This document shows, piece after piece, positions 31,701 to 41,541 of a stretch of 64,000 bases of DNA (position 1 is the first letter of the stretch; each line of letters begins with the position of its first letter). The notes under the pieces are model-generated. The model saw only the letters and a program-made list of their open reading frames with translations. It made no database searches and had not been told where the DNA came from. The position numbers and the translations under genes are program-made. Origin of the DNA: Flectonema sp. DT1601 (lineage: Eukaryota > Euglenozoa > Diplonemea > Diplonemida > Diplonemidae); contig OZ025794.1 of assembly GCA_964019425.1 (NCBI GenBank), positions 186,001 through 250,000 of the forward strand, written 5' to 3'.

Positions 31701-33051
31701 CAGTAAGTGTGATAACACCAACAGATTTCACAAAGTGAATTCCGTTTGGAATATAAACATGTACTTCCTTAATGTAAAGGGCTTCTGAAAATAATATTGT
31801 TATGTTACTGGAAGAGGTGGATTCTGGTGACCATGTCGTGGAGTCGTTTTTATAAGGAACACATGATGATGAATACCATTGCTGCATGTCAATATCGAAG
31901 TAATCTGGTGGTCCAACTACACCAGACGGTGGTGTGCTCCAATAAACATTTGAGTGAAGTGTTTTACAAAGTTTCCAAACATCGAAATTAGGAACCGGAG
32001 CAGGTGTGCTATTCCCTCCTGGCGCAGCAGTCACTACATCGTAAGCGTCTAGTTTTGCCTGAGTAGCCTCCTCATCGAGGCACACTTCTGATGCTCTGTG
32101 AGTAGTAGTCGCTGATTGACCAAACAACTCTACTTCAGTATTATTCAAACATAGAAGTCTCGCTTCTATAAATGACGGAGTTGGGATAAACTCGTTTTGT
32201 AATACGACGGAAAGTCTCATTTTGTAAAGTCCTACTCGAATGCATCTTATTTCAATCTTTTTTTGACTATTATCAAACCCAGATTGTGGATACCCACCAG
32301 TGTGTCTAATGCCATCAGACTTTATAAACGTCTCATTGCTAGTGTTGTTAACCTGAACTGTGACAATGCCTGTTGGAGATGGTGTTGGTGATGCTGCTTT
32401 TGTTTCGATGATCTCAAATATTTCTATATTTGCGATACTTCTATCCATTCCCATCGCCGGTGCGTTTCTCATATCCAATATCACAGTTGTTATATTAGTG
32501 TATTGTCGTAGTTTGGTAGTCTGAGGTTGATCACCGCTAAAGAACATTCCAATAGGAGGAAGTGGAGGTGCTTGACATACAAAAAAACTATAACTACCAC
32601 AAGGTCTGGCATGCATCTTTGTGTACTTTGGTGTAGAGACTGGTGATAGTTGAGCACATCCACTGTTGACAGATGGATGATACTTCCTCCAAGGAGTGTA
32701 TTGATTAATCGAAAAGTCAGATCCGTTTTGAGCTAAAGGAACTGTGTCATCAAGCCACTTCCATCGTCCTCCCGTATAATATGCTCCAACCCACGGAGCT
32801 CCTCTCGAAGGAACTATTAAATTAGAAACGAACAAAGCTTCCTCTTCTGATGAAACAGCAGCAACAACACCTCCGTCTTGCTTACACCAAATTCGAGCTT
32901 CAGCCCAGGTTTTTACTTCTAAAAAATATCGAAAACATGTAGTCTGTGGAATCCCTCTTTTATTTACATATGTTCGACCAACATAACCCTTCGGACATCC
33001 CAACGTGATGATGAATATACTAATCAAATATAATGCTTGATGGAGTATCAT
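22734..33051 (-). CDS. Giant polycystin-1-like receptor with C-type lectin and GPS domains (two exons)
   Basis: Exons 28041-33051 and 22734-27973 join in frame across a 67-nt intron to give 3416 residues. Signal peptide 1-18; C-type lectin domain about 20-165 (AEARIWCKQDGG, SYSFFVCQ). The ectodomain has repeated six-cysteine-like modules (SFDASTSSCVVLSGTC, YNSRSGSCVVFTGNDC, SLLCRLYSG). A GPS region at about 2100-2197 ends CECDHATEFSVGG. TM1 is about 2219-2243; TM2 about 2354-2371 ends VNAVWY, as in polycystin-1; TM3 is about 2395-2415. A loop of about 900 residues includes a MIB/HERC2-like segment at about 2923-2989. TM4 and TM5 are near 3330-3400 (GWLQATVASLAVDILLTRP). It stops there, without the polycystin channel half. 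A likely role is mechanical or ligand sensing at the surface or flagellum. I saw no PLAT domain. An AAACAG acceptor lies 15 nt before the ATG. Confidence 0.85.
27974..28040 (-). other. Spliceosomal intron in the polycystin-like gene
   Basis: Donor TTCTG/GTATGT, acceptor AAAACAAAACAG/GAA, 67 nt, phase 1. Splicing converts two long adjacent frames into one 3417-codon frame and restores a cysteine module (RLYSGICIPLNPC). Confidence 0.92.
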
Positions 33052-33066
33052 GACCCAGAGTAGGGG

Positions 33067-33093
33067 CTGTTTGAATAAGATGAGGGAAGTAAT
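33067..33093 (-). promoter_or_regulatory. Acceptor-type splice site before the polycystin-like gene
   Basis: Minus strand reads CTTCCCTCATCTTATTC, then AAACAG. The AG is 15 nt upstream of the ATG. A leader peptide follows at once, so the mature 5' UTR would be very short apart from any added leader. Confidence 0.55.
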
Positions 33094-33778
33094 GTTTTTT
33101 TATGCTTTATTTCAAAACACAGTGACAGCTAAACGAGATGCTCGCATCTTTTTGAATATTAAAAAAAATAAAATTAAATTTAAAAAAAAAAATTAAAAAA
33201 TATATTCAAGTCAATGAAGGTCTTCGGAAGGGGTGAATACGTTTGAACAAGCTCATACGAATGTAAAATCTCTGTATCAGAGTTATCTAAACTAAATGTT
33301 AGTAGTAACGATAATGTTGACTAAAAGTTTTGTGTATTTTTTTTTTTTTTTTCCCCCAGTTCGCAATAACACATTATCCCAAAAAAAAGAAAGAAAAGAA
33401 AAAAAAGGAGAAAAAAAGAACATGCCATAACTCAAACAAAAGATAAATCGACCGGCAAAAGACAAGATAGGTTCAAATTTAAAAAAACACTTAAAAATTA
33501 TCTTGGAAATAAAAAGAATTAGCGATCAGCCCATATATGGACTAGTGAGTATGAAAGGTATCTCAACCCGTCATTATTGGCGAAAAGTATTCATTCTTGT
33601 TTGCACTATTAAGAATCAGCCAATCAAAAAAAAAAAAAATAATAATAATAATAATAATAATAATTGATTTCTCCCCAACAGGTTGGTTAGTATGAGATTA
33701 TTAAAAAACAAAAAAAAAAAAAAAAAAAAAAAATTGCATTTGAGAGAATAAGATAGTGAAAACATTAAATAAATTGTT

Positions 33779-33800
33779 CTGCTGTTTCGTATAACAGCAG
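33779..33800. other. Perfect 8-bp hairpin
   Basis: CTGCTGTT, a 6-nt loop TCGTAT, then AACAGCAG. It lies alone in a gene-free stretch. No T run follows directly, so it is not an obvious Pol III terminator. Confidence 0.45.
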
Positions 33801-34613
33801 GGACTTTATTTCAAAAGGGCTACAAAGAAGTGTGACATTCATGTATTTTGTTTTGTTTAAGATGAAAGCGGCAGCATGTTGTAACACTGCGGGAAACGTA
33901 GTTTCAGGAGGGCCATTATCTCATACAAGCAGTCCCCTTTTGTTGCCTTCATCAGTAAGTTCTTACTGGACTTAATTCCACTCTCAACGCGATTATAACC
34001 CGTCCAACAAGTTGTTAGTTATTAATAGTCCAGTCAATAAAAAAAAAAAGAAAAATCAAAATGCAAAAAAAAAAAAAAAAAAAGGTTTTCACTCATAACT
34101 CAGATGGTATGCTAAAAATGCATCGAGTCCTGTGACACCGTCTGGTTAGTTAACGACTTCATCAGATCACCGAATATCGATTTGGTAGACGATAGCTCTT
34201 CGAAGTGCAGTAGGTGAGCTATTTAGCAATTTAAAAAAAAATCAGAGGCTTCTTTTACTAACCTTCGGATAGTAATTAAATCCACCACTTGACAGAATTG
34301 CTCTACTTTCCTCCCCCATCTTGTCATTATATACGTACGGGATTTTACATCACAATTATAAATTCTTTTTTTTAGAATCAACTGACAGGTTGGTTAGGTT
34401 TGGTGCAAAATATAAAAATAACACTTGTAAAAAAAGAGGATTTAAAATAAAATAAAATTAAAATAAAATAAAATAAAAATAAGACGGATGTCACCTGATC
34501 CCATTTAGAAGAGACCAAGTGGCTGAGATATCGAAGATTGTTATTTTTCGACATTGTGAGAAAAAGAAGAGAAAAAAACCACAAGACGTAACTCTTCCTT
34601 AGCGTCGTTGGTT

Positions 34614-37600
34614 TTAAAGACCGACTTGCCCTCCCCACTTGTTGGCATCTGCATTGGCAGCTCTACACCCAACACATCCTATTATATAACCGTGAGTTCT
34701 ACCCTGCGGGTGGTTACCTCCAAGAGGACAATCGGCACCTTTGCATTTATCGACCACTCCTCGTAAATGACTGTGACAGTTGTTACAATAATAAACTCCG
34801 CCACCACATCGAAATGATGCAGCTGTGCAACAAAAATCACATTTTATTAAGAGATCGTCAGGATGAAGGTTGCATTTGATTCCATTACCAGACTGATCAA
34901 CGTGACAGTGATTGCACAGAACTTTTTCGTTGGGTTTGTTGTCATCATCATCAGGATTTTCATTATCCGCATTGGGTTCACAATTATTCAAACCTCCAAT
35001 AAAAGGTTTCTTACAATCATAACAGGTGTAGTAAGAATATATTTTTGTTAAGTCTGCGAAGGTCATATTTTTTGATTTACGATTTTTCTTTTGACCATTA
35101 TCCTTCTTGTATAAATTCCTTCCTATAGTGACCATCGTATCTATTGCTTGTTGATACTCTTCAAGATGATCAAGAGAGCTGTGAGTAAGCCAATCAAAGC
35201 ACATGGGACACTGCAGTAGTCTTGTTTTTATTTGTATTCTTGTTCCGGGTTGTAGTTTGCCTGCGTTATTGATTGATGACTGTGTGCACACTTTATGAAC
35301 GTAGTGACCACATTTTAGTGCAATGGAAGGGAAGTTTCCTGAGGGTTCCATACAAATAAAACAGTCATCTTGTGGGTTGCACTTCGTACATTCGAAGTGG
35401 TCTTGCTCATCGCGTGATCCCGAGCAAGCATGTCCACATGGTAGCAATGTGTTGCAAAATAAACGATACATCTTTCTGCAATCATCTTTAAGACAAACAC
35501 CTGATTTGCCTTCGTATGATTTTGGAACACAACACATCACATTACACACACGACATCTTGTCTGAATAGCATCTTCTGCTATGACTCTTGCCAAACCCTC
35601 GTCAAGGGATCGAATTTTTTTTATTTCTTCTTCTTGTTCCTGAGTAAGCTCAAAGCATAGCAGAGCATCCCTTTCTTCGATTAGTTTTTTTTGTTCTTCC
35701 GCATCTCTTTCTAATTGGTGATAAACTTCCTGCGCAAAATTAGAATCATTCGCACATTGACTTGGCTCACTGATCTCACCACAAGCATCACAATGAGTCT
35801 TTCCTTTTGGGTTTTCAAACGTACACTTTCCACAAACCCATTCTGGAGAGGGTGATGTACACATTTCACAAACCTTGTGTTCTCCAATATTATCAAAACT
35901 ACATGAATGACACGACCACTTTGGTTGTTTTCCTAATGCTATTCCTACATTGTTATCCTCTTTAGGTTTGTTTTGGTTCAGAAGCCTTACTGAGAGCGGT
36001 GCAGGTTCTGCACAAGCCCTACACTGCAGCATTGCAAAGCAATTTAAAGTAGTGCAAGCTGCACATGTCCATTCATCGATGTCGTCATCAGGTTCAGAAA
36101 CAGGAAGTAGCGGTGATTCAGTTTCACAAATGCAACATTTCAATTCATCAAGTTGATTAAGGTAAGTACAGGATTGGCATTCCCAGTTAATAGGTTTTTC
36201 TGGTTCACTTGGTTGACGGTTGTCAAAACCTCCTTCAGACTTAGCCTTAGGAGATAACGATCCACAAACACTGCAGATGGTATCATTAATATTATTGTGT
36301 AGAGTGCAGGTATCACATTCCCATTTATTGTTTTCATTTTCTGGTTGGTTATTCAATTCTATGAATGAGGGAACTCTACTATCCACTTGTGAAAAGACTT
36401 GTTCACAACTGACACAATAGTCGCGATCAACAACAACTTGTGACTGACATGAGGTACACAAGCGTTCTTTATTATTACTATCGGAATGTGACAAGCGAGG
36501 TACTTGACAGACAACACAAACATCAACAGTAGCGGTATTCTTTTGAGTACATGTGCATATCCAGTCTGTACTATCGATAACGTCTTTTACCGTTGTGGAA
36601 GTCTTTCTTATTGAACACAAGATAGGTCTTTCTGTTTTACATGAGGAGCACTCACGTAACTTATCATCGTTTTGTAAATTACAATAAACACAATTCCAAA
36701 GTAAATACGCTGACTTGTCGAGTACTGCAGACTGCACAACCACAGCAGGTTGTTGTACCGCAGAACTAATCTCCTTCGAGGCTGCAGGAATCTCTACCAC
36801 ATCAGGAACGACTTCACACTCTGTGTGGGTAGGTGACAACATGTTGTTGGTATCTGAACTCGTTGACTCATCAGGTTGCTGTACCGCAGAACTAATCTCC
36901 TTCGAGGCTGCAGGAATCTCTACCACATCAGGAACGACTTCACACTCTGTGTGGGTAGGTGACAACATGTTGTTGGTATCTGAACTCGTTGACTCATCAG
37001 GTTGCTGTACCGCAGAACTAATCTCCTTCGAGGCTGCAGGAATCTCTACCACATCAGGAACGACTTCACACTCTGTGTGGGTAGGTGACAACATGTTGTT
37101 GGTATCTGAACTCGTTGACTCATCAGGTTGCTGTACCGCAGAACTAATCTCCCTCGAGGCTGCAGGAATCTCTACCACATCAGGAACGACTTCACACTCT
37201 GTGTGGGTAGGTGACAACATGTTGTTGGTATCTGAACTCGTTGACTCATCAGGTTGCTGTACCGCAGAACTAATCTCCTTCGAGGCTGCAGGAATCTCTA
37301 CCACATCAGGAACGACTTCACACTCTGTGTGGGTAGGTGACAACATGTTGTTGGTATCTGAACTCGTTGACTCATCAGGTTGCTGTACCGCAGAACTAAT
37401 CTCCCTCGAGGCTGCAGGAATCTCTACCACATCAGGAACGACTTCACACTCTGTGTGGGTAGGTGACAACATGTTGTTGGTATCTGAACTCGTTGACTCA
37501 TCAGGTTGCTGTACCGCAGAACTAATCTCCTTCGAGGCTGCAGGAATCTCTACCACATCAGGAACGACTTCACACTCTGTGTGGGTAGGTGACAACATGT

Positions 37601-38138
37601 TGTTGGTATCTGAACTCGTTGACTCATCAGGTTGCTGTACCGCAGCGTCAGTAGATTTCCCTCCAGTGACAAATGCTGAGAACATTCCCATGAAAGTGGT
37701 AAGGTATTGTGCGGTTGTGATCGCTTTGGATTTTGATTCATCGGTTGGGTCATCATTCCGATTGCTATTGCTGACGGTGTTATTGTCTGTAACTTTTTGT
37801 TTTAGAACTTCTTGAGAATCATCTGACTGAGTGTTATCAACTGAAGACATCTTTGACCTCTTAATATCAATCTCAGGTACGCATTGTTCACTACTTGATT
37901 TCACTTTCTCACGTGCAGGTGAGTTACCACTAACTTTCTCTGATTCCAGTGATATTTTTGTATGCCTGAACTGACACTGTTTTATCCAACACTTATCACC
38001 ATGAACACAAGAATGTCGATATTGACAATCTCTTTTACTACATGCTCCTCTAAACTTACACGGCGAGTCTCGAGGATGCCAAAAATTGCAACGCTGATGT
38101 TTACATTTGTTGCCATGCCAACAGTTTTTATTCGACAT
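34614..38138 (-). CDS. RING-Cys-relay (MYCBP2/PHR-type) E3 ligase with CCCH and RanBP2 zinc fingers
   Basis: 1174 residues, no breaks. Three fingers of C-x5-C-x4-C-x3-H type (Nab2/ZC3H14 spacing, poly-A RNA binders in that family) lie in residues about 6-60. Then come seven near-identical 42-residue repeats, and about seven RanBP2-type fingers (WxCxxC...CxxC), one with the ubiquitin-binding TF pair (CGKCTFENP). CGHACSG is followed by a RING-H2 from 926 (CFIC, CGHYVH, CPMC) and a tandem-cysteine domain (YYTCYDCKKPFIGG to GCVGCR). The last two match the MYCBP2 catalytic core. Both relay cysteines appear to be kept: Cys1053 (GGLNNC, human C4520) and Cys1111 (SFRC, human C4572); His1122 matches H4583. 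This predicts a thioester relay with possible ester-linked ubiquitin on Ser or Thr. A CTCAG acceptor lies 47 nt upstream. Confidence 0.88.
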   Translation of the reverse strand: MSNKNCWHGNKCKHQRCNFWHPRDSPCKFRGACSKRDCQYRHSCVHGDKCWIKQCQFRHTKISLESEKVSGNSPAREKVKSSSEQCVPEIDIKRSKMSSVDNTQSDDSQEVLKQKVTDNNTVSNSNRNDDPTDESKSKAITTAQYLTTFMGMFSAFVTGGKSTDAAVQQPDESTSSDTNNMLSPTHTECEVVPDVVEIPAASKEISSAVQQPDESTSSDTNNMLSPTHTECEVVPDVVEIPAASREISSAVQQPDESTSSDTNNMLSPTHTECEVVPDVVEIPAASKEISSAVQQPDESTSSDTNNMLSPTHTECEVVPDVVEIPAASREISSAVQQPDESTSSDTNNMLSPTHTECEVVPDVVEIPAASKEISSAVQQPDESTSSDTNNMLSPTHTECEVVPDVVEIPAASKEISSAVQQPDESTSSDTNNMLSPTHTECEVVPDVVEIPAASKEISSAVQQPAVVVQSAVLDKSAYLLWNCVYCNLQNDDKLRECSSCKTERPILCSIRKTSTTVKDVIDSTDWICTCTQKNTATVDVCVVCQVPRLSHSDSNNKERLCTSCQSQVVVDRDYCVSCEQVFSQVDSRVPSFIELNNQPENENNKWECDTCTLHNNINDTICSVCGSLSPKAKSEGGFDNRQPSEPEKPINWECQSCTYLNQLDELKCCICETESPLLPVSEPDDDIDEWTCAACTTLNCFAMLQCRACAEPAPLSVRLLNQNKPKEDNNVGIALGKQPKWSCHSCSFDNIGEHKVCEMCTSPSPEWVCGKCTFENPKGKTHCDACGEISEPSQCANDSNFAQEVYHQLERDAEEQKKLIEERDALLCFELTQEQEEEIKKIRSLDEGLARVIAEDAIQTRCRVCNVMCCVPKSYEGKSGVCLKDDCRKMYRLFCNTLLPCGHACSGSRDEQDHFECTKCNPQDDCFICMEPSGNFPSIALKCGHYVHKVCTQSSINNAGKLQPGTRIQIKTRLLQCPMCFDWLTHSSLDHLEEYQQAIDTMVTIGRNLYKKDNGQKKNRKSKNMTFADLTKIYSYYTCYDCKKPFIGGLNNCEPNADNENPDDDDNKPNEKVLCNHCHVDQSGNGIKCNLHPDDLLIKCDFCCTAASFRCGGGVYYCNNCHSHLRGVVDKCKGADCPLGGNHPQGRTHGYIIGCVGCRAANADANKWGGQVGL
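36748..37645 (-). repeat. 126-bp coding tandem repeat, seven copies
   Basis: Seven direct repeats of 126 bp (42 codons) within the RCR ligase gene, plus a partial unit. Copies are almost identical; the visible variation is a T/C change that alters Lys to Arg in two units. The encoded unit is acidic and rich in Ser and Thr (VQQPDESTSSDTNNMLSP), probably disordered. The homogeneity implies recent expansion or gene conversion. It also creates a 366-codon antisense open frame with no family features. Confidence 0.95.
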
Positions 38139-39900
38139 TAACCCACCACCACCCCCAAGCTACTCAGAGATAATTGTATGGCAGCCTGAGTGAGGAGATA
38201 AAAATAACAAAAGTTAACTAACAAAAAGGTTTTCTAACTTGACGAAAAAATCAGAGTTTTTTTTTTCATATCCCGAAATAGGAATATTTTCTTTCATAGT
38301 ACACAAATAATGAGGTCGCGTTATTCCAACATCGGTGGATGCAGTTAGAGTGTCACCTGTGAAAAGAAAAGTTAAAAATTATTTTTAAAAAAAATTTCTA
38401 CTTTTTTTTTATAAACAGAACTAGCTGATGAGGGTAATACTTTTGTTGTTTGTTGTTTGTTAGGTTGTTTGTTGTTTTCTTAATTTTTCGAAGACGTTTT
38501 ATGAGTGAAACCTGGCTATTCTTTTCTTGCATCGTTCACTTGGTTAAATCCGAATATTTTAATCTTTTTTTTTTTTTTTCTTTGTTTCCTTCATAATTAT
38601 CTTAAAATAACAGCAAGGTGCCAATTTCATTTTTTTTTTTTTTTTTTTTTTTTTATTGGGGGAAAAAACCCACAAGTCTACCCAAGAGAAAACGTGTTTG
38701 GTCACGGCCTTGTGGAGAGCATTTTTAAGACCCCAGGGATTACTTTAGAATCGCTCGTTTTTTTTTTTTTTGTTGTTTTTTTTAAATCCCGGGAAGAAAA
38801 CACATGCTTGTATAGTTATTTTGCTTTTCTTTGTCCGTCTCTTTTTTTTTTTTCACCCCACATTTTTAGTCCGTCAATCAAAGCGACTGTAGCCAGTGAT
38901 GGGAAATGACGACAAGCCAGTTGGAGAAACGAGAACCAAAAAAGAAAAAAAAGAACGTGTGCAATTTTTGTTATTAAAGAATGAGCGAATTAAAAAATTA
39001 AAACATTCTCAAAACCGTTGAAAAAGTCGGCCGACAAGAAAGGGAGAGAGGCAGAAAAAAAAAAAAAAAAAAAAAAACCACCACGCGCAATAAGCACAGA
39101 CTGAGAGTTGAGGAGGTTCAGAAGGAAAATGGGTTTTTTTTTTTTTTTTTTCTAGTGCCGGACTATAATACCAGATGTGCTGATTGGAGGAAATAATCCA
39201 GCCTTGTTTGACCAAAGACAACCCCTGGTACAACAAAATAACCAACAAACACCGATCCCCATGTACACCACCACATCATTGATAAAGAAGGAGCTCTCTG
39301 TCCGTGCGACGAAGTACAGCTCACAGTGATGCTGAAATTAGGGAACCACTATAAACATGTCTCTCTGGACAAGTGTTTCTCTGGTACACATCTCTTGGAT
39401 AAGAAACTTTATATTTTTGTTCTCCAAGGCAGCGCAATCCTCACTCACAAGAAGCTTTGCCAATCCCATGAACACATTTCACGGAGGTGCAGGAAAAGGG
39501 AAGTATAAAGAAGTGTAAAAAAAACGGAACAGGCATTGGCGAAAGCGACATCCGATGTCATGTGTTTTCGATACTTTTATTTTTTATATTTTTTTTTAAA
39601 AATGCGTGCGGGTGGATTCAAAAAAAAAGGAGAATAACAAGCTAGAGTACAGAATACAACCCAAAATCCCAAAAAAAAAAAAAAAAAAAGAAAGAAACGA
39701 CTTTGAGTTTGACCCTCCCAGTCTATAATAAAACACGAAGGCAAGAATTTATTCGTTCGTTACTTACTATTCGTCGATAAAAGGCAGCATAGAGGCTAAG
39801 AGGGGAGTAAGTAGCTGCTCTAATTCTACAAGTATTTAAATTAGAAATATTAAAAAAAGATGTAAAACAAAACAGAAAACCAAACACCTTATACAACAGG
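38139..39900. other. 1.8-kb intergenic region
   Basis: No gene or recognisable repeat family. Contains the RCR ligase leader (acceptor at 38186-38187), long T runs (38632-38654 and others) and A runs (39055-39076). Confidence 0.55.
38186..38208 (-). promoter_or_regulatory. Acceptor-type splice site before the RCR ligase gene
   Basis: Minus strand reads TTTTTATCTCCTCACTCAG, 47 nt upstream of the ATG. Confidence 0.5.
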
Positions 39901-41541
39901 CTACTGATCTTTCTTTTCATCACTGAGAGAATGGTCTTCTTCATCACAGGAAGTGAGAGCGCTATTGTCGTCGGCGAAACTCATCAGATCTTCAACAAGA
40001 ATTCTTCGAGGTCTTGAAAGAGGAAGCCAGAAATCACGTTTTCTACGACGGACACCAGCTGCTTGTTGCCGACGAAGCATACCGTTATAGGTATTTTGTA
40101 ATTTCACATAATCATCATAAACACAATCAGAGACTCCTGTTCGTAAACTTGCTGCCATTTCAAGACGAACATTCTCTGCAAACAAACGAGCATTTCCCTT
40201 CTCAGCTTCTGAAGGATGATACACAGGTAGGATTTTTACTTCAACTCGATTGACAATTTGACACATGCATCGCCATATTAATTCTCCAACTTCGTTACCT
40301 CCAACAGCCTCGCCAGTCCAGCAAGGGTTGAAATGTTTGTATGGGAATTTAAAGCAAACTGGTTGAACTGGTTCACCGGGTTCAAAAGCACCCGATTTAA
40401 AGACGAATAACCCTTTACCGTTACCGACAGTTCCTTCAGGAAATATCATTAGTTGGGGAGCATCTGGTGTTGCTGAACGCTTTTTAATTTCATTCATCGT
40501 CTTTCGACGGCTGTTTTTATCATTTCTATCTACCAGAATGGCATCACAAGCCCTGACAACACCTGAAAACAAAGGAATCGCTGCGTTTTCAACCCTACTA
40601 ATGAATGCAGGAAACGACAAACCGAATAAAATAAGCACCTCGTAGATGGCCGAGTGATTACCAACGAACAATTTGCATTCAGATTTTGATGCTATTTTAC
40701 CTTCGATACCAACTCTGTAGTATCCTGATGAGAAGAATACACCACTGATACATAACGAGGCAATCCAATCAATCCAAAAGTGTTTCCACCATTTGTAAGG
40801 TATGACCACTCCAATGTTTACGGCGCATAATCCGAAGAAAAAGAATGCTAAGAACTGAAGAATTCTCACAATCGGAAGCAACGTGAGGGTCATGATCACC
40901 GTTTTTGAAATCTCATACCAACCAATCAACGGAGTGTCGTATTGAAGACATGGCGTCTTGTCAATCTTTGGAACAGATTCAGGATCTGTTTTTTTCGGGA
41001 ACGTGAATGACCTGACTCCCAAAATCGGTAGAATATTCTCCCAGGCACATAGCACACATTGAACGAATACTAAAAACATAATATAACTTCTGAAATATTG
41101 ATAAAACGACCACGTATCGTAGTATGTCAAATCTATCGGAAAAGTACTGAAAGAATCCTCAAACCCAGAGTGAAGCTTTTCTCTAATTCCTGAAAATGAC
41201 GGAACTCTCGACTTTAAAGCAATATCAAACGCTCTGAAGGCTGCCCATGTTTGGAGAGGCATGAGCGACTTAAATTCATCGAATTTAATACAACCGTCTC
41301 CATCAGTGTCCATTTCAGCGAATAGCTGTCTCATCGCGTCATCCATGTTCTTGTCAACACCCTCTCTCCAGATAGTTTCTCCATCAAGTTTTCGAGCGCT
41401 GACCATTTCCTTTAACGCAGTGACATAATCACTACCCAAGATGGTTCCTTTTTCAGCAGCAGGAATCATCATCGTAACACAAAAATAAATAACTGCTCCC
41501 ATAGAGATGAATTTTAGAAAAGTATTCGCCATGTGCACCAT
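39901..41541 (-). CDS. EF-hand lysophospholipid acyltransferase (LPCAT/LPEAT-like)
   Basis: 546 residues from the Met at 41541; the frame stays open to a further Met at 41667. I prefer 41541 because an AATCAG acceptor lies between the two and the intervening codons are AAA-rich UTR-like sequence. A hydrophobic helix lies near residues 7-28. EF-hand DTDGDGCIKFDE is at about 78-89, then two or three membrane helices to about 270. The PlsC region has NHSAIYE (about 295-301), DRNDKNSRRKT, FPEGTVGNGKGLFVFKSGAF and VQPVCF. The family re-acylates lysophospholipids at the ER or Golgi; the EF-hand suggests calcium control. Motif I is usually H-x4-D; here it is H-x4-E, so activity needs testing. EF-hands in LPCAT relatives are usually C-terminal; here it is N-terminal. 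Confidence 0.88.
   Translation of the reverse strand: MVHMANTFLKFISMGAVIYFCVTMMIPAAEKGTILGSDYVTALKEMVSARKLDGETIWREGVDKNMDDAMRQLFAEMDTDGDGCIKFDEFKSLMPLQTWAAFRAFDIALKSRVPSFSGIREKLHSGFEDSFSTFPIDLTYYDTWSFYQYFRSYIMFLVFVQCVLCAWENILPILGVRSFTFPKKTDPESVPKIDKTPCLQYDTPLIGWYEISKTVIMTLTLLPIVRILQFLAFFFFGLCAVNIGVVIPYKWWKHFWIDWIASLCISGVFFSSGYYRVGIEGKIASKSECKLFVGNHSAIYEVLILFGLSFPAFISRVENAAIPLFSGVVRACDAILVDRNDKNSRRKTMNEIKKRSATPDAPQLMIFPEGTVGNGKGLFVFKSGAFEPGEPVQPVCFKFPYKHFNPCWTGEAVGGNEVGELIWRCMCQIVNRVEVKILPVYHPSEAEKGNARLFAENVRLEMAASLRTGVSDCVYDDYVKLQNTYNGMLRRQQAAGVRRRKRDFWLPLSRPRRILVEDLMSFADDNSALTSCDEEDHSLSDEKKDQ

Larger units (their letters stand above)
33052..34613. other. 1.6-kb intergenic region
   Basis: No gene. 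It contains the polycystin-like gene leader at its low end, an AAT microsatellite (33639-33664), several A runs, a perfect hairpin at 33779-33800 and AT-rich sequence. Confidence 0.6.

Noticed and set aside
36715-37815. 366-codon plus-strand open frame
   Set aside because: It is the antisense of the 126-bp tandem repeat, stays open only because the repeat unit lacks stops in that frame, and shows no domain.
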